From: Opitutia bacterium
GTDB lineage: Bacteria > Verrucomicrobiota > Verrucomicrobiia > Opitutales > Opitutaceae
Length of the DNA: 64,000 nucleotides
Direction: 5' to 3'
Assembly: GCA_016217545.1 (NCBI GenBank)
Contig: JACRHT010000017.1
Location: 124,001 to 188,000, forward strand
The position numbers and the translations under genes are program-made. A model generated the notes under the pieces. The model was given only the letters and a program-made list of their open reading frames with translations. It did not search any database and was not told the origin of the DNA. Each line of letters begins with the position of its first letter. Within the stretch, counting starts at the first letter, position 1. Shown here piece after piece: positions 1 to 8,069 of this stretch.

Positions 1-1
1 C

Positions 2-1942
2 AATTCCCCCAATGCCTTCAATGCCCTCGGCCTTCCGCCGGGGCTCACCGTCGACACGTCGACCGGCGTCGTCAGCGGCACGCCCAGCGCGAGTGGCGCC
101 TTCGCCATCGCGATTGCCGCCGCCAACACCACCGGCCGCGACTCCCGCATACTTACGCTCACGGTGGCCCCCGCCGTTCCTCCGGTGATCACTAACGGCG
201 CAACCGCGACCGGCTACTTGCGGTTCCCCTTCGAACTGGCGATCGCTGCAACCAACGGACCAACGTCTTTCAGCGCCTCGGGACTGCCCGCCGGTCTTGT
301 GGTTGATCCGGCCACCGGCGCGATTTCCGGCGCGCCCACCGTCATGGGCACGTTTGTCGTTCAGCTGCGCGCGGCAAACAGCGCGGGCTCCGCGATGCGC
401 GACATCACGATGACTGTCGCACGGGCTCCGCAGGATTCGCTCCTGAGCGGCAGCCAGACGGATCTCCTCTTGGAGAATCGAGTGAGCGGCGCACGCGTCA
501 TCTGGCGGATGAGCGGCACCTCGATCGTCGGCTCGGCCAACCTTCCGACTTTCACGAGTGGCTGGCATTTTGCGGGCGTCGGTGACTTCAACGCCGACGG
601 TCGCGCCGACATCGTGCTGCAAAACACGCTCTCCGGCGAGCATGTCATCTGGCTGATGAGCGGCGCAACCATCGTCTCCTCCGTTGCGCTTCCCACCCTG
701 CCGACCGTCTGGCAAATCGCATGTGTCGGCGATGCTGACGCGGACGACCAGCCTGATATCTTCCTCCAAAACAGCGCCACTGGTGAACGTGTAGTTTGGA
801 AGATGGCGGGCACGGCGATCCAGTCCTCGCTCGCACTGCCCGCCCTGCCTACCATGTGGTTGATCGGTGGCGCGACCGACTTTTCGGGCGACGGCCGGGC
901 GGATATCGTCCTCCAAAACACCGAAAGCGGCGAACGCGTCCTCTGGATCATGAATGCCGACTTCGCCATCGCCCAATCGGTGACTTTGCCGGCCGGATAC
1001 GATGGCTGGCGCATCGCGGGGGTTGGACACCTGACCTCCGACGGCCGCCCAAACATCCTCCTCCAAAATGCTCTTTCCGGTGAGCGCCGGCTCTGGTCCC
1101 TCGCGAGCGACTATACGGTGGCGGCAACCGTCACGCTGCCAACTCTGCCCGCTGAGTGGTCCTTCGCCGGCCCCGCCATCAACGCAGCGCGGGGGCCGAT
1201 TGCCAAGGATCTCGATCGGGACGGCTTCCCCGACATCCTCTTTTCCAATCCCACCGAGCGCTCTCGCTGGCTGGCGTCGCTCCGCGATCTCGAGTTCCAC
1301 ACAGTGTTCGAGTTGCCCGGCACTGCGGCGGAATGGCGAGTGTCGCACGGCGGCGACCTCAACGGTGACGGCTACAACGACCTGCTGTTCGAGAACACTG
1401 GCACGGGGGCGCGCGGGATCTGGCTGATGCGCGGCCCAACCCTTGTCAGCGCACTGAACCTGCCCACGCTTGCCCCAGGCTGGCGGTTCGAATCCACGAC
1501 CGATTTGAACCACGACCGCCGCACCGACATTCTGCTCCGCAATATCAACGACGGACAGCAAGTCGTCTGGATTCTCGATGGTTGGCGCGTCCACGCCTCC
1601 GTCCCGTTGCCCACGCTTTCGGCGGATTGGCACGTGGTCGGCAGCGGCACTTTCTCCGTCGATGGCCTCGCACAATTCGTCCTCGAGAACTCCAGCACAG
1701 GGGAGCATGTGATCTGGTCGGTCAATCCCGACGGCAGCGTTGCGCGGTCCTCTCCCCTTCCGACGCTCGACCGCAGCTGGCACATCGTCGCCGTCGCAGA
1801 CTACGACCAGGACGGCAACAGCGACCTCCTCGTGCATAACCCGCAGGCCGGCCACCTCATCATCTGGAGAATGAACGGCGCCTCCATCAGCCGCTCGGTG
1901 CAGCTCCCCTCAGTCTACGCGCCCAGCCAAATCGATGGCTGA
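2..1942 (+). CDS. Surface/secreted protein with Ig-like and VCBS-like repeats (5' partial)
   Basis: The frame is open from base 2, so the true start lies outside the window; about 646 residues are visible. The first part holds two putative-Ig (He_PIG-like) units, each with the signature G-L-P-x-G-L followed by T-G-x-(I/V)-S-G-x-P. After them come about eight or nine repeats of roughly 50 residues built as D-x-N-x-D-G-x-x-D-(I/L)-L-x-(Q/E)-N, then a 'GE-x-V-I/L-W-x-M' strand and an 'LPTLP..W' turn. This is the FG-GAP/VCBS beta-propeller pattern, and the Asp-rich loops suggest calcium binding. Some loops have lost acidic residues (for example near 1020-1060 and 1190). The likely role is an exported adhesin or carbohydrate-contacting protein. 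The ligand cannot be told from sequence. It ends 86 bp before a convergent gene. Confidence 0.8.
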   Translation, partial: NSPNAFNALGLPPGLTVDTSTGVVSGTPSASGAFAIAIAAANTTGRDSRILTLTVAPAVPPVITNGATATGYLRFPFELAIAATNGPTSFSASGLPAGLVVDPATGAISGAPTVMGTFVVQLRAANSAGSAMRDITMTVARAPQDSLLSGSQTDLLLENRVSGARVIWRMSGTSIVGSANLPTFTSGWHFAGVGDFNADGRADIVLQNTLSGEHVIWLMSGATIVSSVALPTLPTVWQIACVGDADADDQPDIFLQNSATGERVVWKMAGTAIQSSLALPALPTMWLIGGATDFSGDGRADIVLQNTESGERVLWIMNADFAIAQSVTLPAGYDGWRIAGVGHLTSDGRPNILLQNALSGERRLWSLASDYTVAATVTLPTLPAEWSFAGPAINAARGPIAKDLDRDGFPDILFSNPTERSRWLASLRDLEFHTVFELPGTAAEWRVSHGGDLNGDGYNDLLFENTGTGARGIWLMRGPTLVSALNLPTLAPGWRFESTTDLNHDRRTDILLRNINDGQQVVWILDGWRVHASVPLPTLSADWHVVGSGTFSVDGLAQFVLENSSTGEHVIWSVNPDGSVARSSPLPTLDRSWHIVAVADYDQDGNSDLLVHNPQAGHLIIWRMNGASISRSVQLPSVYAPSQIDG

Positions 1943-2028
1943 CCCACCTCGCGGTGAAGTTGAATGCGGCGGTCGAAACTGCCCGACCATACTGCCCGAA
2001 ACTGGTCGAGTTGTGGTCGGGGCCGCGC

Positions 2029-3459
2029 TCACTTCGCCGCCGGCGCGACCAGCGTCATGATCGAATGCGCGGGACTCGTGGTCGCGGCGACACCCTCGCG
2101 ACCGAGGCTCAGCACGAACGGCTGCGCTTTGTCACCGGTGTTGAGCACCACGATCGCCGTCGTGCCGTCGGGATTGACGAAGGCCGTGCTCTCGAGTTCG
2201 TCGGTCGTGGTCGAGGCGATTACGCGGCGCGCGCCGGGGCGGATGAATTTCGAGAAGTGTCCGATGTAGTAGAACGAATTCATCCAGAGCAGCTCGCCGG
2301 TGCGCGTGTCGCCGTGCACGGGCGCATAGCAGAAATTCTGCACGTGGTTCGGCCCGCCGGTTTCGTCGAGGAGGATGTTCCAATCGGTCCAGCCTTCGGC
2401 GCCGTTGTTCAGGTCACGCAGGATCGAGGTGCCGTAACGCTCGCCCCAGTGCCACTCGTTCATCTTCGCGCGATCCCACGGGTAAAGGCACGCCTCCGTC
2501 AGCATCAGGTGCGTGTTCGGAAACGCCTCCTGCACGCGCTTCACGTTCTCGAAGGCGTCGTTGACATACCAATGGAAGCCAACGCCCCAGACGAACTTCG
2601 CCGCCGCCGGATCCTCCAGCATCACGCGCGCGCGGTCATACATCAGCGTGCGGTTGTGGTCCCAGACGATCAGCTTGCGGTCGCCGAGGCCGCGTTGAGC
2701 GAGCGTGGGCCCGAGGTTATCGCGCACGAAATCGCGCTCGGCCTCCGCGGTGAAAATGCACGACTCCCACTTCTGCACCGCCATCGGCTCGTTTTGCACC
2801 GTGAGGCCCCACACCGGCACGCCGGCCGCCTCGTAGGCGTGCACGAATTTGGCCAGATACTCCGCCCACACCGCCGCAAACTCCGGCTTGAGCGTGCCGC
2901 CGTGCAGCATCTCGCCGTTGCTCTTCATCCAACCCGGCGGACTCCACGGGCTCGCATAGAGCGTGAGCTTGCCGCCGGCCGCCGCGATCGCGTCGCGAAT
3001 GAACGGCAGACGGTAGCGCTCGTCGTGCGCGAGGGAGAAGGTCTTCAGCTCGCGATCGCCATCAGCGACGTAGGTGTAGCTGCCACTCGAGAAATCGCAC
3101 GAATGGATGTTCGTTCGCGCCAGCGTGTAGCCGATGCCGTCGCGCGGATCGAAATACGCCCGCAGCAACTCGCGGCGCTTCGCCTCGGGCAGCTTCGCGT
3201 AGGTTTCCGCCGCGGCGTCGGTGAGCGCGCCGCCGATGCCGACCATCGTCTGGAATTGCTTCGAGCAATCGACGAACACGTAAGCCGTCTTCTCGGTCAT
3301 CTCCGGCGCGGCATGCAGCGCCAGCGGCTCCTGTCGGGCGAGCCGCGCCCCGCCCTCCTGCGCCGTGAGGTAGACTTCTACGTTCGAGCCGCTCGCGAAC
3401 GCGAACGGCGCGTGGCCAAGGGTGAGTGCGGCCGCGAGGCCGAGGAATGTGGAACGCAT
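2029..3459 (-). CDS. GH30-family glycoside hydrolase (glucosylceramidase-like), secreted
   Basis: A 476-residue protein with an N-terminal signal peptide (about residues 1-22, ending AFA). The body matches glycosyl hydrolase family 30: an N-terminal strand leading into 'GIGGALTDA' (about 74-82), the acid/base motif V-Q-N-E-P with Glu224, and the nucleophile motif L-T-E-A with Glu322, followed by a C-terminal beta domain. Family members hydrolyse beta-1,6-glucan, beta-glucosides or beta-xylosides; the exact substrate is not visible. It is the last gene of a four-gene minus-strand operon (GH2, GH1, DUF1501, GH30) and starts 3 bp after the DUF1501 stop, so it is probably co-transcribed and acts in the periplasm or outside the cell. 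Confidence 0.9.
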   Translation of the reverse strand: MRSTFLGLAAALTLGHAPFAFASGSNVEVYLTAQEGGARLARQEPLALHAAPEMTEKTAYVFVDCSKQFQTMVGIGGALTDAAAETYAKLPEAKRRELLRAYFDPRDGIGYTLARTNIHSCDFSSGSYTYVADGDRELKTFSLAHDERYRLPFIRDAIAAAGGKLTLYASPWSPPGWMKSNGEMLHGGTLKPEFAAVWAEYLAKFVHAYEAAGVPVWGLTVQNEPMAVQKWESCIFTAEAERDFVRDNLGPTLAQRGLGDRKLIVWDHNRTLMYDRARVMLEDPAAAKFVWGVGFHWYVNDAFENVKRVQEAFPNTHLMLTEACLYPWDRAKMNEWHWGERYGTSILRDLNNGAEGWTDWNILLDETGGPNHVQNFCYAPVHGDTRTGELLWMNSFYYIGHFSKFIRPGARRVIASTTTDELESTAFVNPDGTTAIVVLNTGDKAQPFVLSLGREGVAATTSPAHSIMTLVAPAAK

Positions 3460-3462
3460 AAA

Positions 3463-4380
3463 TCAGGTGAGCACCGGCAGCGATTTGAACGTGGCGCCAG
3501 CGCCTTCCGCCCAACCGAGCCAGCTTTCGCAGGTCGCAATCACGCGACGATGGTCGATGACCGGCGCGGCCACCGTCGGATCGAACCGGCCGAGCACGCC
3601 GCCACGCACGCCCGGGCCGATGAAGCAGCACGGACCGGCCGCCGCGTGGTCGGTGCCGGAGAATTCGTTCTCCGCCAGCGTGCGACCGAACTCCGAAAAC
3701 GCCACCGTCAGCACACGCTCCGCGACGCCACGCCGGGCAAGCGCGCGCTGGAGCTGCGCCACGCCGCGCGCGAACGCAGCGATGGCCGCATCGTGCGCGA
3801 CGCGCTGGTCGAAATGCGTGTCGAAGCCACCGAGCCGCACGAAAAACACCTCCGTCTCGTCGCGCGCTGCGGCCTCTGTGCCCACGCGGGCGAGAGATGC
3901 CGAAAAGTCGCCGCTCAGCTCCGTCACCGTCGCGTTGCCACGCGCGAACCACGGCGTTGTCTCGATTTCCTCGGGCGCGCCGCCGCTAAGCCATACCTGC
4001 GTCGCGCGGTAGTGGCTGAGGCTCGCCGGCGCCAAACCGACCTGCGGCACGATGCCCAACTCGCCGCGCTCGAACAGCGGCGCGAGGTCGCTCGCAGCAC
4101 GATTCAGCCAGAGCGATTCGCTAAGGCGCAACAGCTCCGGGCGGCGCAGCGCCAACGTGGGGCGCGCGCGATAGTAGTCGTCGGAGTCAGCCGGCACGAA
4201 CGTGCTCCAGCCATCGTGTCCGCCAGCGAGATGGATCAGCACGAGCGTGCGCGGGTCGCCCGCCGCGGCGCGAAAAACGCTCTCGTTGACGAGCGGCGCG
4301 GCCGCGACAGCGGCGCCGGCGAGGCCGAGCGTGCGCACGAAGGCGCGTCGGGAAAAGGGAGCGGCGTCAGACGAGGGCAT
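3463..4380 (-). CDS. DUF1501 family protein with Tat-type signal
   Basis: 305 residues. The N-terminus has a twin-arginine motif (SRRAFVRTLG, residues 10-19) and a hydrophobic Ala-rich stretch, so export by the Tat route is likely. The body carries DUF1501 hallmarks, a family related to sulfatase/alkaline phosphatase folds: 'HLAGGHDGW' near residue 50, 'GGFDTHFDQR' near 185, and 'SEFGRT' near 230. It is short for the family, which is often about 400 residues or more, but start and end look intact. DUF1501 genes usually sit beside DUF1800 genes; here it lies inside a glycoside hydrolase operon, overlapping the upstream GH1 gene by 14 bp. No biochemical role is established for the family. Confidence 0.85.
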   Translation of the reverse strand: MPSSDAAPFSRRAFVRTLGLAGAAVAAAPLVNESVFRAAAGDPRTLVLIHLAGGHDGWSTFVPADSDDYYRARPTLALRRPELLRLSESLWLNRAASDLAPLFERGELGIVPQVGLAPASLSHYRATQVWLSGGAPEEIETTPWFARGNATVTELSGDFSASLARVGTEAAARDETEVFFVRLGGFDTHFDQRVAHDAAIAAFARGVAQLQRALARRGVAERVLTVAFSEFGRTLAENEFSGTDHAAAGPCCFIGPGVRGGVLGRFDPTVAAPVIDHRRVIATCESWLGWAEGAGATFKSLPVLT

Positions 4381-5737
4381 TGGCGTTCATCACTTCGCGA
4401 TACCAGAGCGCGCTGGCCTTCGGCGTGCGCTGCTGCGTCGTGAAATCGTTATACACGAGCCCGAACCTCCGCGCGTAGCCATCGGCCCACTCGAAGTTGT
4501 CCATCAGCGACCACGCAAAGTAGCCGAGCGTCGGCACGCCGTCGCGGAGGCCGCGGTGCAGTTCGCCGAGGCAGGCGCGGATGTATTCGAGGCGGTGCAG
4601 GTCGTTCACCTGCCCGTGCACCGGCGGCGCCTCGTCGTAGCCGGCGCCGTTTTCGGTGATGACGACGGCCTTCGCGCCGAAGACTTCGACCGCGTGCCGC
4701 GGCCCCCAGTAGAGCGCGCGAGAATTCCAACGGAGCCACGGGCTGTCCGCGACCGGGTAGTGCTCGGGCACGCGCACGAACTCCGGCTCGCCGTTCGCAC
4801 CGGCGCGCACGAAATCGCCGGAGTAGATGTTCATGCCGAGAAAATCCGTCGGTGCGGCGATCAGTGCCATGTCGCCGGGCGCGATTTTCGGCAGCCAGCC
4901 TTTCGTGTGCTTCTGGTAGATCTCGCCATAGGCGCCGGTGAAAATCGGCTCGAGGATGCGGCAATTCTGCCGCGCGAACGCTACGCGCGCCGCGGCGATG
5001 TTTTCCGGTGTTTCGCTGACCGGCGTGATGGCGCGCGAGTTGTCGGTGAGGCCGACGAGCGCACCTTTGCCGCCATGCTCGCGCACGGCGCGGACGCCGT
5101 GGCCGTGGCAGAGCACGGCATGATGGAACGCCTGATGCACGGTCGCGAAATCCTCTTTGCGCCCCGGCGCGTGGCGTCCGACCGAGTAGCCGTTGTCCAC
5201 AAAGACGGCGATTTCGTTCAGCGTGATCCAATTCTTCACGCGATCGCCGTAGGTCTTGACCAGCGTGTCCGCGTAGTCGGCGAAGGCGTCGACCACCTGC
5301 CGCGTCGGCCAGCCGCCCTTCGCCTCGAGCGCCTGCGGCAGATCCCAGTGAAACATCGTCACCCACGGCGTGATGCCGCGCGCGAGCATCGCGTCGAGCA
5401 AGCGTGAGTAGAAATCGAGCCCACGACGGTTGAGCGTGCCGACGCCGTCCGGCATGATCCGCGGCCACGCAATCGACAGCCGGTAGTGCTTCACGCCGAG
5501 ATCGACCATCAGGTCGAGGTCCTCGCGCCACCGGTGATAGTGGTCGCACGCGACGGCGGGCGTGTCGCCGTTCTTCACCGCGCCGGGTCGGCGGGCGAAC
5601 ACGTCCCAGATCGACTCGCCCTTGCCGTCTTCCTGCGCGGCGCCCTCGACTTGGGCGGAAGCAGACGCGGCGCCCCACGCGAAATCGGCGGGAAACGGAC
5701 GGGCGGCAGAAGGCGCGGCGAGCGAGAGCTTAGTCAT
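4367..5737 (-). CDS. GH1-family beta-glucosidase
   Basis: 456 residues, the usual length for bacterial GH1. It begins with the conserved 'FPADFAWGAASASAQVEGA' block (residues 15-33), has the acid/base motif T-L-N-E (Glu175) and the nucleophile motif I-T-E-N-G (Glu362), and ends with the 'DNFEWADGY' sugar-binding block near residue 420. It has no signal peptide, so it is probably cytoplasmic and cleaves imported beta-linked di- or oligosaccharides. Its ATG overlaps the upstream GH2 stop (ATGA), and it overlaps the following DUF1501 gene by 14 bp, which indicates translational coupling in one operon. Confidence 0.95.
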   Translation of the reverse strand: MTKLSLAAPSAARPFPADFAWGAASASAQVEGAAQEDGKGESIWDVFARRPGAVKNGDTPAVACDHYHRWREDLDLMVDLGVKHYRLSIAWPRIMPDGVGTLNRRGLDFYSRLLDAMLARGITPWVTMFHWDLPQALEAKGGWPTRQVVDAFADYADTLVKTYGDRVKNWITLNEIAVFVDNGYSVGRHAPGRKEDFATVHQAFHHAVLCHGHGVRAVREHGGKGALVGLTDNSRAITPVSETPENIAAARVAFARQNCRILEPIFTGAYGEIYQKHTKGWLPKIAPGDMALIAAPTDFLGMNIYSGDFVRAGANGEPEFVRVPEHYPVADSPWLRWNSRALYWGPRHAVEVFGAKAVVITENGAGYDEAPPVHGQVNDLHRLEYIRACLGELHRGLRDGVPTLGYFAWSLMDNFEWADGYARRFGLVYNDFTTQQRTPKASALWYREVMNANALV

Positions 5738-7824
5738 GGGGTGGCGGGTTTCGGAGGAAGACAGGTGAAAGTGATCGCGTCGGACAGCGTGCCAGCGCGC
5801 ACGACGACGTGGTGCTCTCCGGGCGCGAGTTCGACCGGCCAGCGGAAGCGGTGTTCGTCGCTCTCGATGACGCCGAGCGACTTGCCATCGAGCCAGAGTT
5901 CGACGCGCGGCGCATTGGAGTAAGCCTTCAACTCCGCGCGGCCCGCCGGGCGCTCCGTCCAGCGGCGGCTCGTCAGGTAGAGCACCGGCTCGTCGCTCCA
6001 GTTGGCTTTATACCAGAAGAACGCGTCCTTCCTCATGCGACGATCGTAGGTGACGAGTCCCTTGTCGTTCATACCAGGATTGCTGCCCTCGTTGCGCGCA
6101 TCGACGGCGAAATCGAACATGTTCCAGATGAACTTGCACCAGAGAAACGGCCGCGCGTGAAACGCCAGCCAGTGCGTCTCGTGGTAATCGTTTTGATATT
6201 CCTCGGGATGCCACGGACCGGCGTGCGGCGGCTTGCGCGCGGGCCATTCGTGCTGTGCGGGATTGGCGCCCGCGCCGTATTCGCTGATGCCGAAGCGCAA
6301 CGCTGGATAACGCTGGTGCGCGTCGTCGAGCCAGCGGCCGATCTCGTCGGCGCGGCCGTGATACCAGCCGTAGTAGCGGTTGAAAGCGGTGACCTCCGTG
6401 AGGAAATTCCGCGCATCCTCGGCCTGATGATTCGACGCGTAGACCGACGGGCGGGTCGGATCCTCGGCCTTCGCCGTCTGAGCGAGCGCGGCGAGGACGC
6501 GGCCGGACTCGACGCCGTTGACGCGGATCGGGCCGGAGGATTTCTCGCCGTCCTCGCGCGTCTCGTTGCCGACGCCCCAGACGACGATCGCGGGCCGGTT
6601 GTAGTTTTGGCGGATCAACTCGCGGAGCTGCTGCCGGGCGTTCTCGAGGTAGTGCGCGCCCGCGGGCACCTCGTTGACGACGGGAATTTCCGCCCACGCC
6701 ACCAACCCGCTCTCGTCCGCCAGATCGAACCAGAGCGGCGACTGCTGGTAATGCGCGACACGCACCGCGGTCGCACCCATCTCGCGGATCAGCGCGAAGT
6801 CCTCGCGCTCGTCCGCCTCGCTGATGGCCCAGCCTTTGCCAATGCGATCCTGGTGACGGCTGACTCCGTGAAGATCGAGCGGATGACCGTTGAGGAAAAA
6901 TCCCTTGTCCGCATCGATGCGGAACGACCGCACGCCGAAGCGCTGCTCGAGCGCGTCGCGCGCGGCGCCGTCGGCGTGCACGATCACGCTGGCGCGGTAG
7001 AGGTGCGGGTCGCGCTGACCGTCCCACAGCCGCGGGTGCGCGAGCGTGAAATCGACACTGTTGTGCGCCGTCGCGCCCGCAGGGAAATCGGCGGCTTTGC
7101 GCGCGGTGCCGACCACGTTTCCGGCCGCGTCGCGGAGCACCACCTCGATCTCGCCGCGCGTGTCTTGCGTCGCATCGTTGCGCACGAGCACCACGACGCA
7201 GACGCCCGCGCTCTCGGCTGTCACATGCTGGCTGGTGATGTAGACGCCGGGCGAGGCGTGGTCCATCAGCTCGACGTGGAGATCGTCCACGCCGACGAGC
7301 CGCACGCCGCGATAGAGGCCGCCGAAGAACGTGAAGTCCGCACTGAACGGCGCGGTGCCGTCGGGCGCATTGCTCACGGCGACAGCGAGGACGTTTTCGC
7401 CGGCGCGGTTCAGCGCCGCCGTGGTGTCGAAGCGGAAACGCGCGAAGCCGCCGACGTGTTCGCCGAGAAGTTGGCCGTTGAGAAAGACCTTCGCGGCGCG
7501 GCTCGCGCCGTCGAATTCGAGAAATACGCGCTTCGCCGCCCATTCGGGCCCGAGCGTGAAGCGCCGCAGATACCAGCCGGTGCCGCGCGCGTAGTCGCCA
7601 CCACCGTCGGCGCCGTCGCGGGCGTTCCACGTATGCGGCAACGCGATCTCGGTCCACTGCGCCGTGTCCGCGAGCGTGGGCGTCGACGGGAGTTCGCCGA
7701 AGCGGAAGCGCCACGCGTCCGTCAGCTCTTGCGCGACGCGTGCCGGCGCAGCGGCACACGCGAGGGAAACGATGAAATAGGCCGCGCACGACCAGACGAA
7801 GCGGCGGATTGACCGAAGGGGCAT
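5734..7824 (-). CDS. GH2-family beta-galactosidase-like hydrolase, secreted
   Basis: 696 residues from the chosen ATG, which gives a good signal peptide (MPLRSIRRFVW then a hydrophobic stretch to about residue 25). An upstream in-frame ATG at 7911 would put charged residues before it and is less likely. Domains in order: sugar-binding jelly roll ('FDGASRAAKVFLNGQLLG'), Ig-like sandwich, TIM barrel, then an Ig-like C-terminal domain of the DUF4982 type. The catalytic motifs are V-G-N-E-T (acid/base Glu) and I-S-E-Y-G (nucleophile Glu). It likely removes terminal beta-linked sugars in the periplasm. It is the first gene of the minus-strand operon and is divergent from the TonB receptor at 8070. 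Confidence 0.9.
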   Translation of the reverse strand: MPLRSIRRFVWSCAAYFIVSLACAAAPARVAQELTDAWRFRFGELPSTPTLADTAQWTEIALPHTWNARDGADGGGDYARGTGWYLRRFTLGPEWAAKRVFLEFDGASRAAKVFLNGQLLGEHVGGFARFRFDTTAALNRAGENVLAVAVSNAPDGTAPFSADFTFFGGLYRGVRLVGVDDLHVELMDHASPGVYITSQHVTAESAGVCVVVLVRNDATQDTRGEIEVVLRDAAGNVVGTARKAADFPAGATAHNSVDFTLAHPRLWDGQRDPHLYRASVIVHADGAARDALEQRFGVRSFRIDADKGFFLNGHPLDLHGVSRHQDRIGKGWAISEADEREDFALIREMGATAVRVAHYQQSPLWFDLADESGLVAWAEIPVVNEVPAGAHYLENARQQLRELIRQNYNRPAIVVWGVGNETREDGEKSSGPIRVNGVESGRVLAALAQTAKAEDPTRPSVYASNHQAEDARNFLTEVTAFNRYYGWYHGRADEIGRWLDDAHQRYPALRFGISEYGAGANPAQHEWPARKPPHAGPWHPEEYQNDYHETHWLAFHARPFLWCKFIWNMFDFAVDARNEGSNPGMNDKGLVTYDRRMRKDAFFWYKANWSDEPVLYLTSRRWTERPAGRAELKAYSNAPRVELWLDGKSLGVIESDEHRFRWPVELAPGEHHVVVRAGTLSDAITFTCLPPKPATP

Positions 7825-7908
7825 GGGGAAAAGCACAGCAGCACGGCCCGCGCGCGGAAACCACTCCGCCCGCAGCCGACGCACTCTACCGCAGCGGACC
7901 GCGAACGC

Positions 7909-7961
7909 CATCCCTCATTGGAGGGGCGTCCGTATGCGCGCCCTCCCTCCAACGAGGGATG
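7909..7961. repeat. Imperfect palindrome between divergent GH2 and TonB-receptor genes
   Basis: Left arm 7909-7928 reads CATCCCTCATTGGAGGGGCG; right arm 7939-7961 is its near-exact reverse complement (one substitution and a small indel), separated by about 10 bp. It sits in the 245-bp gap between the two divergent starts. It could be a dispersed REP-like repeat or a control element. There is no U-tract, so it does not look like a terminator. Confidence 0.55.
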
Positions 7962-8069
7962 CGGCTCACCGCGCCGCGCGATAATCTCCCCGCGCTCGCA
8001 CGCACCCCAACGGCGCGTCCGCCACGTCGAGCACCGCTTCTACCCGCGGCCTCATCCCCTAGCACCTCC

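Noticed and set aside
1954-4443. 829-residue open frame on the plus strand
   Set aside because: It is antisense to the GH30 and DUF1501 genes, which have clear family motifs. Its translation is an Arg/Glu/Ala/His mix typical of the antisense frame of a high-GC gene.
5809-7812. 667-residue open frame on the plus strand
   Set aside because: Antisense to the GH2 gene; low-information Arg/Val/Glu/Ala composition and no motif.
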